From assembly GCF_000024885.1 (NCBI RefSeq), contig NC_013512.1, positions 1,860,001 to 1,924,000 of the forward strand: a DNA stretch of 64,000 bases, written 5' to 3'. The DNA comes from Sulfurospirillum deleyianum DSM 6946. Its GTDB lineage: Bacteria > Campylobacterota > Campylobacteria > Campylobacterales > Sulfurospirillaceae. The first letter of the stretch is position 1. Each line of letters starts with the position of its first letter. Shown in pieces: positions 35,137 to 44,050 of this stretch. Under the pieces are notes generated by a model, which had not been told where the DNA came from, did no database searches, and saw only the letters and a list, made by a program, of their open reading frames with translations. Made by a program: the position numbers and the translations under genes.

Positions 35137-37076
35137 TGCAAACCATTTACACACTCTTTTTACTCGCATCTTTACTTTCCCTTCTGCTTTATAAGAAGCC
35201 TCTTCTGGCACAAAAAGTGGGATTTGGCTTGGCGAGTATTCTTTCACTCTATGCGGCGATTTTTTTCTTTTCCCATCTTAGCGATACCCTGATATGGAAA
35301 TTGCCTGGAAGTTTTATCAGCGCGCCTCTTTTTAGGTTAGAGCCGTTAGGGATGTTTTTTAGCTTTCTTGTCAGCATGATTGCGTTTGCAGTTTCACTCT
35401 TTAGTTTTGATTACGCTAAATTTTATGAGAAAAAAGCCAATCTTGCTGTTTTTGCCTCCTTGTTTAATGCTTTTATTCTCTCAATGTTACTTGTGGTTGC
35501 CAGTGATAATGTCTTTTCATTTATGCTGTTATGGGAAGTGATGACCCTTCTCTCTGCGCTTCTTATTCTTATCAACGATGGTAAAGAGAGCAGTAAAAAC
35601 ATAATGATTTATTTGGGCATCGCACAAATTGGTGCGTTTTGTCTGATGGTCGCACTCTTAATTATGGCAAGTTTTGCAGACAGTTTTGAATTTAGTCATT
35701 TCAATGAGATGAACATTGGCTTTGGAGCGAGTCTCACCCTTTTTGTACTCCTCCTAGTTGGACTTGGTTCTAAGGCGGGTATGTTTCCTTTTCATGTCTG
35801 GCTACCTGTGGCTTACTGTGAATGTCCCTCCAACGCCTCAGCGTTGATGAGTGGAGTGATGATCAAAGTAGCGCTCTTTGCCTTTATCAAGTTTTCACTG
35901 CTGCTTCCTCAATGGGTTCATTTTGGCTACATTTTACTCTTCATGGGTGCTTTAAGCTGTGTTTTTGGCATTATGTACGCCCTCGTTTCCAATGACTATA
36001 AAGCTTCGATTGCGTACAGTTCCTGTGAGAATGTGGGAATTATCTTTTTAGGACTCGGTGGTGCTTTTTACGGACTGGGTGCCAACTCCCCTACCCTTGC
36101 ACTTTTAGGATTCATTGCGGCGTTTTTTCATATTTTAAACCACTCCGTTTTCAAATCGCTTCTTTTTATGCTCAGTGGTAATGTCTACACCGCAACACTC
36201 ACACGCAATATGGACACCCTAGGGGGTTTGCATAAAAAAATGCCACTCACTTCGCTTATTTTCTGTGTGGCAGTCGTTGCCATGTGTGCACTGCCTCCAC
36301 TGAATGGATTTGCAAGTGAATGGGTTATCTATAAAACGATGGTGATGGGAGGTGTAGATGCAGGAATCGCTTCACGCTTCTTCTTTGCAACAGCGATTAT
36401 TGCACTCTCTATCACAGGAGCGATGGCACTGATGGCATTTGCGAAAGTCTATGGTTCCATCTTTTTAGGACTCCCTCGTGAGCCTCAAAAAATGGAGGAG
36501 ATTAAAGAGGTCTCTTTTATCAGGCTCCTTCCTTTAGGATTATTGGCAAGTTTATGTGTGGGATTGGGTCTTTTTATGAACGATGTCATTGGGATGCTCT
36601 CACGCATGGTCTTCACACTGATACCGCAAACCTCACAAAGTGTGCATGGACTTATCTCTATGCCATTACTTGTCATGGTGATGCTCTTATGTGCCCTCTT
36701 GCCGTTTTTCTTTCTCTATCTCTTAAAAGCCAACCACAAAGTAGCACGCCAAACTGAGCCTTGGGCATGTGGCTTTAAGTACAACCCTACGATGCAAATT
36801 GGCTCAAACGCATTTACCGGTGATATTAAAAAAGCCCTCAGCTTTCTCTTGCGATACGAACGTGAGATTAAGATAGATGGCTATTTTTCAAAAGCGACCT
36901 ACACCCATAAAACACATGACCTTTTTTGGGAAAAGCTTTATGCGCCTGTTATTGATTTTATTATGGTTGTGGCGGATAAGATAGGTGTCTTTCAAAATGG
37001 AAGAACCAACCTTTATGCAGGGTATATTTTGATTTATCTTTGTCTAATACTCATCTTTGGGTATTACTATTTATAA
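35136..37076 (+). CDS. hyfB: Hydrogenase-4 membrane subunit B (antiporter-like)
   Basis: A 646-aa NuoL/MrpA-like proton-pumping subunit with about 16 hydrophobic segments. The conserved antiporter core is visible: LWEVMTLLSALLIL, the Lys-bearing GLGSKAGMFPFHVWLPVAYCECPSNASALMSG, and NHSVFKSLLFMLSGNV. A helix-linked C-terminal extension follows. It overlaps hyfA by one base. This subunit lets hydrogen turnover drive, or be driven by, ion translocation. Confidence 0.92.
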   Translation: MQTIYTLFLLASLLSLLLYKKPLLAQKVGFGLASILSLYAAIFFFSHLSDTLIWKLPGSFISAPLFRLEPLGMFFSFLVSMIAFAVSLFSFDYAKFYEKKANLAVFASLFNAFILSMLLVVASDNVFSFMLLWEVMTLLSALLILINDGKESSKNIMIYLGIAQIGAFCLMVALLIMASFADSFEFSHFNEMNIGFGASLTLFVLLLVGLGSKAGMFPFHVWLPVAYCECPSNASALMSGVMIKVALFAFIKFSLLLPQWVHFGYILLFMGALSCVFGIMYALVSNDYKASIAYSSCENVGIIFLGLGGAFYGLGANSPTLALLGFIAAFFHILNHSVFKSLLFMLSGNVYTATLTRNMDTLGGLHKKMPLTSLIFCVAVVAMCALPPLNGFASEWVIYKTMVMGGVDAGIASRFFFATAIIALSITGAMALMAFAKVYGSIFLGLPREPQKMEEIKEVSFIRLLPLGLLASLCVGLGLFMNDVIGMLSRMVFTLIPQTSQSVHGLISMPLLVMVMLLCALLPFFFLYLLKANHKVARQTEPWACGFKYNPTMQIGSNAFTGDIKKALSFLLRYEREIKIDGYFSKATYTHKTHDLFWEKLYAPVIDFIMVVADKIGVFQNGRTNLYAGYILIYLCLILIFGYYYL

Positions 37077-37088
37077 GGAGAGAAGACT

Positions 37089-38015
37089 ATGGACTTTTTT
37101 TACCTATTGATGCAACTGCTTTTAGCCATTATTGTCGCTCCTTTGTTTGATGGAATGTCACGAAAGCTAAGAGCCAAATTTCAATCCCGTATAGGACCGA
37201 ATATTTTTCAGACCTATTACGATATTTACAAATTGCTCAAACGTGGCAGAACCCAATCACACAGCGTAAGCTATATCTCTCGTATCGCACCTTATATGAT
37301 GTTTATCAGTGCGGCAGCCATGTTTTGTGTGCTTCCTATTACCTATGGAAGAGACGCTACGAGTAGCCTTATGCCTTTTAGCGATATTTTCATCTTACTC
37401 TATTTGGCGGCTCTTTTTCGCTTTACGTTTATCGTAGCAGGTATTGACAGCGCCAATCCTTTCTCAGGCGTAAGTGCCAGCAGGGAGGGAACCATGGGTT
37501 TTTATACCGAAGAGGTTGCGGTCATTTGTTTAATCGTAGTGATGATGGGCGCAGGCAGTACCAATTTAGCCTCTATTGTCAATATGATTCAATCAGGTGT
37601 TTATGGCTATAACATTCCCTCGTTCTCCATCGCAGCGACAGCCTTTTTATGGGTGATGTATGTTGAGACAGGACGTAAACCATACGACTTAGCCGAAGCA
37701 GAGCAAGAGTTGCAAGAGGGCGTTTTGGGAGAATTTTGTGGTAAAGATTTTGCCATTATTGACATGGCTATCTTACTCAAGCAAATGAGTGTCTTAGGAT
37801 TTTTTATCGTCATTTTTATGCCGTGGGGACTTGTCAATCATCCTATTTTATCCTTGCTCATCTTTCTAGCGCAAGTAGGATTTTTGTATATTATGGGTGT
37901 TTTTATCGATAACTTTGGACCACGCTTTACCATCAATAAAGGAGTGAAACGCACTATGCTCTACGCACTAGCGGTTTCATGTACTTCATTGGCACTTTAT
38001 ATTATGGGAATTTAA
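37089..38015 (+). CDS. hyfC: Hydrogenase-4 membrane subunit C (NuoH-like)
   Basis: A 308-aa homologue of complex I NuoH that docks the hydrophilic arm onto the membrane arm. Eight or so membrane segments; signatures include RIGPNIFQTYYDIYKLLKRG near the N-terminus and TGRKPYDLAEAEQELQEGVLGEFCG, the conserved acidic loop at the quinone-like site. A preceding AGGAGAGAAG gives a good ribosome site, 12 nt after hyfB. Confidence 0.93.
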   Translation: MDFFYLLMQLLLAIIVAPLFDGMSRKLRAKFQSRIGPNIFQTYYDIYKLLKRGRTQSHSVSYISRIAPYMMFISAAAMFCVLPITYGRDATSSLMPFSDIFILLYLAALFRFTFIVAGIDSANPFSGVSASREGTMGFYTEEVAVICLIVVMMGAGSTNLASIVNMIQSGVYGYNIPSFSIAATAFLWVMYVETGRKPYDLAEAEQELQEGVLGEFCGKDFAIIDMAILLKQMSVLGFFIVIFMPWGLVNHPILSLLIFLAQVGFLYIMGVFIDNFGPRFTINKGVKRTMLYALAVSCTSLALYIMGI

Positions 38016-38017
38016 CC

Positions 38018-38665
38018 ATGGAAACACTAATCAATAGTCTCACCGTTTTGATGATGGGAACCAGTTTTGCGGTTTTTAGCTTACGACAATACCGTCATAG
38101 CATTCAAGCCTATGCCCTGCAAACACTGCTTTTAGTTCTTGTCTTTTTACTCTTACATGTAAAGTATGATGCGCATGAATTGCTTATTTGGGCAGGAACT
38201 GCTTTTGTCATGAAAGTGATCCTTGTACCACTCTTTTTACTACGAGTGGTTAAAAAATTAGGTGTGGTGGTCGAAGATGAACCTGTAGGTGGTTTTTTTA
38301 TCTCACCTGTTATCGCCCTTAGTTTTTCACTCGCCGTTGCGATGATGTTTTACAAAGTCTTTATCCATTTCTCCCTGATTCAAGATACCCTGCCTTTGTT
38401 TGCGGCACCTTTTATCTTTATGATGGGCATCTTTGGATTTATTTTGAGAAACTCGTTTATCAAGCAAATCCTCGCCTACTGCCTCTTTGAAAATGGCATA
38501 CACCTAAGCCTAGCACTCATGGCATACAACGCCCACGAACTGGTAGAAGTAGGTATCTTAACCGATGCGATTTTTGCTGTCCTCATTATGGGTATTTTAG
38601 CCAAACGATTTTATGCAACCTATGAGAGTCTTGATACCTCTAAAGCGGTTAATTTAAAGGGATAA
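38018..38665 (+). CDS. hyfE: Hydrogenase-4 membrane subunit E (NuoK-like)
   Basis: A 215-aa membrane protein of the HyfE family, whose C-terminal half resembles NuoK. The start is ATG 38018 (METLINSLTVLMMG); a longer reading from 37979 runs back into hyfC. Six to seven hydrophobic segments; conserved KQILAYCLFENGIHLSL lies near residue 145. A one-mismatch palindrome (38152-38163) encodes LHVK; it is the only copy within the hyf operon. HyfD is absent between C and E. Confidence 0.9.
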   Translation: METLINSLTVLMMGTSFAVFSLRQYRHSIQAYALQTLLLVLVFLLLHVKYDAHELLIWAGTAFVMKVILVPLFLLRVVKKLGVVVEDEPVGGFFISPVIALSFSLAVAMMFYKVFIHFSLIQDTLPLFAAPFIFMMGIFGFILRNSFIKQILAYCLFENGIHLSLALMAYNAHELVEVGILTDAIFAVLIMGILAKRFYATYESLDTSKAVNLKG

Positions 38666-38666
38666 C

Positions 38667-40136
38667 ATGAATAGTTTAATATTAATACTTATCGTACCAA
38701 TGGTATGTAGCATCATTATGTTTTGTATGCCACAGCGTTTTAAAGTGTTGCAGAGCGTTCATATTGTTCTAAGTTTTATCGTCTCTTTTTTCCTTTTGAT
38801 GGCAATCAGTGATGTTGTAAAAGGCAATGAACTCTTTGCGTTTGAACACTTTTTATTTCTTGATGCCATGGGCGCTATCTTTTTATCACTCATTGCGATT
38901 ACAGGACTTCTGGTCAATGTTTATGCGACCACTTATATGAAGTGGGAACTTGAAGAGGGTCATATGAATGTCAGAGAAGTGAAAAACTACTTTGCGCTCA
39001 GTTTTATTTTTACATGGACAATGAGTTTAAGTGTCCTGTGTAATAACATCGCTTTTATGTGGGCAGCGATTGAAGCGACTACCCTTGCTTCCGTCTTTCT
39101 TGTTGCGGTCAAAAACGATAAAAAATCAACAGAGAGCGGATACAAATACATCGTTTTATGCAGTATTGGACTTGCGTTTGCGCTTTATGCGACCATTTTA
39201 CTCTTTTCTGCTGCCAATGGAAATGTAGAAGGGGATGCTATGCTCTACACCAACCTTCTTGCTCACGCTGATTTAATAGATAAAGAAGCCCTCAAACTCA
39301 TCTTTGTCCTTGCGCTCATTGGATTTGGTACAAAAGCTGGATTTGCACCTACCCATACATGGTTACCCGATGTTCACGCAGAAGGACCAGCACCTACCTC
39401 AGCATTGCTCTCAGGTATTCTTTTAAAATGTGCGCTTTTGGGGCTTGTGCGTTACTATGCCATTGTAGCAAATGGTGTTGGATTTGATTTTGTAGAATCT
39501 GTGATGATAGTGAGTGCGACTCTTACGCTTTTTATCTCAGCCTTTTTCCTTATTCGCCAACACAATGTCAAACGGATGTTTGCTTATCACTCCGTAGCAC
39601 ATATGGGTGTCATTGCGTTTGGTTTAGGTGTGGGTGGTGCGATTGGACTTTTTGCAGCTTTGTTTCACTGTGTGGCACACTCCTTTACCAAAGCTTTAGC
39701 CTTCTGTTCCACAGGCAATATCGCCAGAATTTATGGCACCAAAGATATGACCAAAATGGGAGGTATGATACGCATCGCTCCTTTAACTGCCGTGCTTTTT
39801 GGCATTGCTATCTGTTCACTGGTGGGTGTGCCTGGCTTTGCTATTTTTGTGAGTGAATTTTTAATCTTTAAGGCTGCTGCCATCGATGGGAAGTATGTTT
39901 TAATGGGAATTTTTGCACTCGCCTTAGCCATTATTTTTATCGCCGATTTTTCACACTTCTTTCTGGCTGCTTTTGGTAAAGTAGAGGGAAAAGTGGAACA
40001 TCATGGAGAGATGAAACTCAGCGAAAATCTCCCACTTATCGCACTGGCTGTTTTAATTGTCGCCTTTGGCGTATGGCAATTTGAATCCTTAACGTTTCTT
40101 TTAAATGAGAGCGTTAAAAGCATCTTAAAACAATAG
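38667..40136 (+). CDS. hyfF: Hydrogenase-4 membrane subunit F (antiporter-like)
   Basis: A 489-aa NuoN/NuoM-like subunit with about 14 membrane helices. Conserved features include the Glu-bearing FMWAAIEATTLASVFLV, the Lys-bearing LIGFGTKAGFAPTHTWLPDVHAEGPAPTSALLSG and MFAYHSVAHMGVIAFG. It is the second potential ion pump of the complex besides HyfB; a third (HyfD) found in E. coli Hyf is missing. Confidence 0.92.
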   Translation: MNSLILILIVPMVCSIIMFCMPQRFKVLQSVHIVLSFIVSFFLLMAISDVVKGNELFAFEHFLFLDAMGAIFLSLIAITGLLVNVYATTYMKWELEEGHMNVREVKNYFALSFIFTWTMSLSVLCNNIAFMWAAIEATTLASVFLVAVKNDKKSTESGYKYIVLCSIGLAFALYATILLFSAANGNVEGDAMLYTNLLAHADLIDKEALKLIFVLALIGFGTKAGFAPTHTWLPDVHAEGPAPTSALLSGILLKCALLGLVRYYAIVANGVGFDFVESVMIVSATLTLFISAFFLIRQHNVKRMFAYHSVAHMGVIAFGLGVGGAIGLFAALFHCVAHSFTKALAFCSTGNIARIYGTKDMTKMGGMIRIAPLTAVLFGIAICSLVGVPGFAIFVSEFLIFKAAAIDGKYVLMGIFALALAIIFIADFSHFFLAAFGKVEGKVEHHGEMKLSENLPLIALAVLIVAFGVWQFESLTFLLNESVKSILKQ

Positions 40137-40144
40137 GATTTCCC

Positions 40145-41884
40145 ATGAAATGTGATAAATTTATAGAAGCTCTTCGTAGCAAAATTAACATTTTAGACGT
40201 CACCAGAGAGTGTGATGATCAAGTCACGGCATTGGTCGAGTTAAACGACTTGCCTGAAGCCGTTCGCTTTTTGTATTACGATATGGGTGGCTATCTCTCC
40301 ACGATGATTCCTAATGATGAGCGAAGCATCAATAAGCATTACGCTCTTTATTATGCCCTCTCTATGGAAGGTGGCAAAATGTTTGAAGGGGATGAAATCG
40401 CTCAAGATGAAAAATGTTTTGTGACTATCAAAGCATTGGTCTCTCCTGAGAGTCTCACGTATCCTTCCGTCACACCTTTGGTACCTGCTTGTGTCTGGTA
40501 TGAAAGAGAAGCTTACGATATGTTTGGACTGGTAGCAGAAGGTTTGCCTGATAAACGACGTTTAGCGCTGAGTGATGACTGGCCAGAGGGACTTTTTCCG
40601 CTTCGTAAAGATGCCATGGATTATCGCTACCGTCCTGACATGAAAGATCATTATATGGAGCCTGAGTATGAGTTTTTACGCCCAGAAGGTTCAGGCATTA
40701 TTGATGTACCTCTAGGACCTTTGCACATCACAGCAGATGAGCCTGGACACTTTCGACTTTTTTGTGATGGTGATACGATTATTGATGCGGATTACCGTCT
40801 TTTTTACCAACACCGAGGTATGGAAAAACTGGCTGAAAACCGCATGAACTATGACCAAATGGGCTATTTGGCGGAGAGGGTCTGTGGTATTTGTGGGTAT
40901 GCACACTCGATTGCGTGTATTGAAGCGGCAGAAAAAGCGATTAATTTAGAAATTCCTGCTCGTGCCCAAGCGATTCGAGTGATTTGTTCAGAGATTGAAA
41001 GGTTACATAGCCATCTTTTGAACATTGGACTTGCCTGTGAAGTTACAGGTAACTACAATGCCTTTATGCATATCTTTAGAATTCGTGAATACTCTATGAA
41101 ACTCGCAGAACTGGTTACGGGTGGACGTAAAACCTATGGCAATGTGGTCATGGGTGGACTAAGACGGGATATGACTGGCGTGGAGATTAAAGAGAGCCTT
41201 AAAATCCTCAAAATTATTGAAACTCAAGTGGATGAAGTCTGGGATGCCATCATGGATGACCAACGCCAAATGAAACGTTGGAAGGGCGTGGGCATTTTGG
41301 ATAAACAAGTGGCACGGGATTTCTCCGCTGTGGGACCCAATATTAGAGGCAGTGGTATTAAGCGAGATACCCGCTACGACCATCCCTATGACTTTTTTAA
41401 ACAGATTGAATTTGATGTAGCGGTCGTTGAAGGGGGTGACGTATATGCAAGAGAGATGGTGCGCTATATGGAGCTTAAAAGCTCCGTTTCCATCATCCGC
41501 CAATGTTTTGAACTCATGCCACAAACAGCGATTATTGTCGATCCAAAGTTTCATGTCAAACCTGAGAATTACGCCCTAGCCTATGTAGAAGCGCCAAGGG
41601 GCGAGAATGTGCATTGGATTATGCAAGGCAGTGCGCAAAAAGTATTTCGTTGGAGATGCCGCGCAGCGACCTATAACAACTGGCCAAGCCTTCGTTTTCA
41701 ATTCCGTGGCAATACCATCGCCGATGCAGCGCTGATTGTGTGCAGCCTTGATCCGTGTTATTCGTGTACGGAACGTGTCACCGTAGTCGATATGAAGAGC
41801 AAAAAGAGTAAAATCTTAACCCATAAAGATTTAAAAGAATTTTCCAGAACGCAAACCAATAGTCCCCTAAAGGATCTACGATGA
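40145..41884 (+). CDS. hyfG: Group 4 [NiFe]-hydrogenase large subunit (NuoC-NuoD fusion)
   Basis: Catalytic subunit, 579 aa. The N-terminal ~170 residues resemble NuoC (CVWYEREAYDMFGLVAEGLPDKRRL) and the rest NuoD/NiFe large subunit. Four Ni-Fe ligands are intact: C247 and C250 (RVCGICGYAHS) and C538 and C541 (DPCYSCTER). After R544 a 35-residue tail remains, matching the C-terminal peptide that HycI removes from E. coli HycE; a HycI-type protease is encoded downstream. The protein is therefore predicted to be an active hydrogenase. Confidence 0.95.
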   Translation: MKCDKFIEALRSKINILDVTRECDDQVTALVELNDLPEAVRFLYYDMGGYLSTMIPNDERSINKHYALYYALSMEGGKMFEGDEIAQDEKCFVTIKALVSPESLTYPSVTPLVPACVWYEREAYDMFGLVAEGLPDKRRLALSDDWPEGLFPLRKDAMDYRYRPDMKDHYMEPEYEFLRPEGSGIIDVPLGPLHITADEPGHFRLFCDGDTIIDADYRLFYQHRGMEKLAENRMNYDQMGYLAERVCGICGYAHSIACIEAAEKAINLEIPARAQAIRVICSEIERLHSHLLNIGLACEVTGNYNAFMHIFRIREYSMKLAELVTGGRKTYGNVVMGGLRRDMTGVEIKESLKILKIIETQVDEVWDAIMDDQRQMKRWKGVGILDKQVARDFSAVGPNIRGSGIKRDTRYDHPYDFFKQIEFDVAVVEGGDVYAREMVRYMELKSSVSIIRQCFELMPQTAIIVDPKFHVKPENYALAYVEAPRGENVHWIMQGSAQKVFRWRCRAATYNNWPSLRFQFRGNTIADAALIVCSLDPCYSCTERVTVVDMKSKKSKILTHKDLKEFSRTQTNSPLKDLR

Positions 41885-42420
41885 TGAAACTTCTTGATAT
41901 CAGTAAAAAATATGGGGAAATCACCCACAAATACCCTTTTGAGCCTTACAAAGTCGCCCAAAATTTTCGGGGAAAACCTGCTTATACCTTTGACTTGTGT
42001 ATTGGGTGTGCGGCATGTGGCATTGCCTGCCCATCCAATGCCATTACCGTACAATTTAATGAAGATAAGAGCAAATTGGTCTGGGAGTTTGATTGCGGAC
42101 GATGTATTTTTTGTGGCAGATGTGATGAAGTGTGCCCCACAGGTGCGATTCGCCTCAGTGAAGAGTTTGAACTTGCTGTTAAATTTGACAAATCCGCACT
42201 GATTCAACGAGGCGAACTGGATGTGCAGTGCTGTACGACTTGCCACAAACCCTTTAGTGCGAAAAGGCTCATTAAGTATAGCTTTGAGTGTTTAAGCAAA
42301 GCCAATGTCAGTGAAAAAAGGCTTGAAGAGGCAAAAGCATATTTGAGTATGTGCCCTACATGTAAAAAAGAAGCTACGGTCAAAAACTTTACCAGTGGCA
42401 AAGAGATGGTGATAGAATGA
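41881..42420 (+). CDS. hyfH: Hydrogenase-4 ferredoxin-type subunit H (NuoI-like)
   Basis: A 179-aa two-[4Fe-4S] protein: CIGCAACGIACPSNAI and CGRCIFCGRCDEVCPTGAI. It passes electrons between HyfA and HyfI. The C-terminal half carries two CxxC pairs (CCTTCHKPF and CPTCKKEA), a zinc-ribbon-like element also seen in HycF. Its start overlaps the hyfG stop (ATGATG context) and its stop overlaps hyfI (ATGA). Confidence 0.92.
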   Translation: MMKLLDISKKYGEITHKYPFEPYKVAQNFRGKPAYTFDLCIGCAACGIACPSNAITVQFNEDKSKLVWEFDCGRCIFCGRCDEVCPTGAIRLSEEFELAVKFDKSALIQRGELDVQCCTTCHKPFSAKRLIKYSFECLSKANVSEKRLEEAKAYLSMCPTCKKEATVKNFTSGKEMVIE

Positions 42421-43241
42421 AAACCTATGAAGTACCCAGTGATATTGCACTGGCAAATAGCTTAGAAGAGAAGCTGGAGCTTTTAAAACATATTGGTCGC
42501 AGTTTTAGCGTATTTCGCATCGACTGTGGCAGTTGTAACGGGTGTGAGATAGAAATTTTTGCCGCCATTACTCCTTTGTGGGATCCTGAGCGCTTTGGCT
42601 TTAAACTCGTTGCCAATCCTCGCCATGCGGATATTTTGCTCTGTACAGGTCCTGTGACACGTCAAATGTACTATCCACTGCTTCGTGCCTATGAAGCAAC
42701 ACCTGATCCAAAAATCGTCGTAGCCCTTGGAGCCTGTGGTGCAACGGGTGGCATTTTTTATGATGCGTACAGTGTCTTAAGTGGCATTGATAAAATTATT
42801 CCTGTGGATGTTTATATCCCAGGGTGTCCTCCCCATCCTGCGAGTATTATTTATGGGCTGACAACCGCTTTGGGTGTCATGGAGCAAAGACTTCAAAAAG
42901 TCAGTTTTGAAGAAGAAGGTGAAATGCCCTCTTTGGTGGAAGATTCTATTATGGGAAACAGCTTATTTGAGCGAGATTTATTGGTACAAGCGAAGCGATT
43001 GATGAGTTATGTTTTTGGTCGAAAACTCTACGATAAATACTTAGACGCTTTAGTAAAAAGTGGTGATATTAAAAATCCAAAAGCCACCAAAATCTCTATA
43101 ACCAACGCTATCCAAAACGAAGAAGACCCTCGTTATGCGGAGTGTATGGGTATCTTACACAATGACATTTATACCCAATATATCCCGTGTGAAGAGGACG
43201 ATAAAATCAGTCTGCATCGTGTGCATTGGGGTGCGAAATGA
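42417..43241 (+). CDS. hyfI: Group 4 [NiFe]-hydrogenase small subunit (NuoB-like)
   Basis: A 274-aa small subunit with the proximal [4Fe-4S] ligands DCGSCNGCEIEIFAAI, CTGPVTRQM, GACGATGGIFYDAYS and YIPGCPPHP. It directly faces the Ni-Fe site of HyfG. The C-terminal ~100 residues are an extension beyond NuoB with no clear motif. It overlaps hyfH and the following gene by 4 nt each, so the whole catalytic module is translationally coupled. Confidence 0.93.
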   Translation: MKTYEVPSDIALANSLEEKLELLKHIGRSFSVFRIDCGSCNGCEIEIFAAITPLWDPERFGFKLVANPRHADILLCTGPVTRQMYYPLLRAYEATPDPKIVVALGACGATGGIFYDAYSVLSGIDKIIPVDVYIPGCPPHPASIIYGLTTALGVMEQRLQKVSFEEEGEMPSLVEDSIMGNSLFERDLLVQAKRLMSYVFGRKLYDKYLDALVKSGDIKNPKATKISITNAIQNEEDPRYAECMGILHNDIYTQYIPCEEDDKISLHRVHWGAK

Positions 43242-43585
43242 TAGAAGTCTATCAGCTGAGAAAACGACACCTCGATGGTGCTAAATCGGGTGATGCGAAG
43301 CTTGAGCAGATTAAAATCTTTTCAACCTGCATTGGGCATGGCATTGGAACGATTGACTTTAGTGAAAAAGTCTTAGAGATAGAAAATGAGGCCTATGAAA
43401 ATATCCTCGCAGGAGGCGGGAAATACCTGAAATTTAAGCTGGGAAATTTGAGTAAATATTTTGAAATTGAAATTTTCCCTGAACATGCTCAAAAGCTCTT
43501 ACCTGAAATGATAGAGTCTCCCTTAAAAGAGATTCTATCTCATCTTAACGAGGGCTATTTGGTTTTACGGAAGGATTTTGCGTGA
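43238..43585 (+). CDS. Formate hydrogenlyase maturation protein HycH/HyfJ-like
   Basis: A 115-aa protein (start ATG 43238 overlapping the hyfI stop) resembling HycH/HyfJ, which helps mature the large subunit of formate-hydrogenlyase-type hydrogenases. Visible pattern: STCIGHGIGTIDFSEKVLEI in the middle and a short hydrophilic remainder. The role is taken from the family and position; no catalytic motif is known. Confidence 0.78.
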   Translation: MIEVYQLRKRHLDGAKSGDAKLEQIKIFSTCIGHGIGTIDFSEKVLEIENEAYENILAGGGKYLKFKLGNLSKYFEIEIFPEHAQKLLPEMIESPLKEILSHLNEGYLVLRKDFA

Positions 43586-44028
43586 GAAAAGCACTCTTGT
43601 GTGTCGGAAATGAGTTAAGAGGCGATGATGGCGTCGCCATTGCCGTAGGGCGACTGGTTGAGGAACAATTACCTGAGTGGAAGGTCTTTTTTGGACATGA
43701 CACCCCTGAAAATGAGTTTGCCGCTTTGCGTGAATTTTCCCCCGATGTCATTGTCGTGGTCGATGCCATGAGTGGTTTCAAAGAAGGAGAGATAGAGTTT
43801 TTAGACCTTAGCGATGAGCGAACCTATGTTTACTCCACACACAACCTACCAACGCCCATTTTGATAAGTTATCTACGCAACATCTGTGTCAAAACTATTT
43901 TTTTAGGTATTGCGGTTTTATTGGAAAATGTGTTACATTTTAGTGAAGGGCTCAGCCAAAATGCGCACAACGCTTCCTACCAAGCCTTAGAAAAAATCAA
44001 AGCGCTAGATACCATGCTTGAGGCGTAA
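43582..44028 (+). CDS. hycI: Hydrogenase large-subunit maturation endopeptidase (HycI-like)
   Basis: A 148-aa nickel-dependent peptidase that clips the C-terminal tail of the large subunit after nickel insertion. It starts at GTG 43582, overlapping the previous stop (GTGA). Conserved residues: the N-terminal CVGNELRGDDGVA (nickel-binding Asp), the DAMSGFKEGEIEFL segment, and STHNLPTPILISYL with the conserved His. Its presence with the HyfG tail supports a functional hydrogenase. Confidence 0.9.
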   Translation: MRKALLCVGNELRGDDGVAIAVGRLVEEQLPEWKVFFGHDTPENEFAALREFSPDVIVVVDAMSGFKEGEIEFLDLSDERTYVYSTHNLPTPILISYLRNICVKTIFLGIAVLLENVLHFSEGLSQNAHNASYQALEKIKALDTMLEA

Positions 44029-44030
44029 AA

Positions 44031-44050
44031 AAGCACCATTGCTGGTGCTT
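44031..44050. terminator. Shared terminator of hyf operon and olsF-like gene
   Basis: AAGCACCA-TTGC-TGGTGCTT is an 8-bp stem with a tetraloop, preceded by AAAAA and starting 2 nt after the hycI stop. Its right arm overlaps the stop codon of the convergent gene. Confidence 0.75.
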
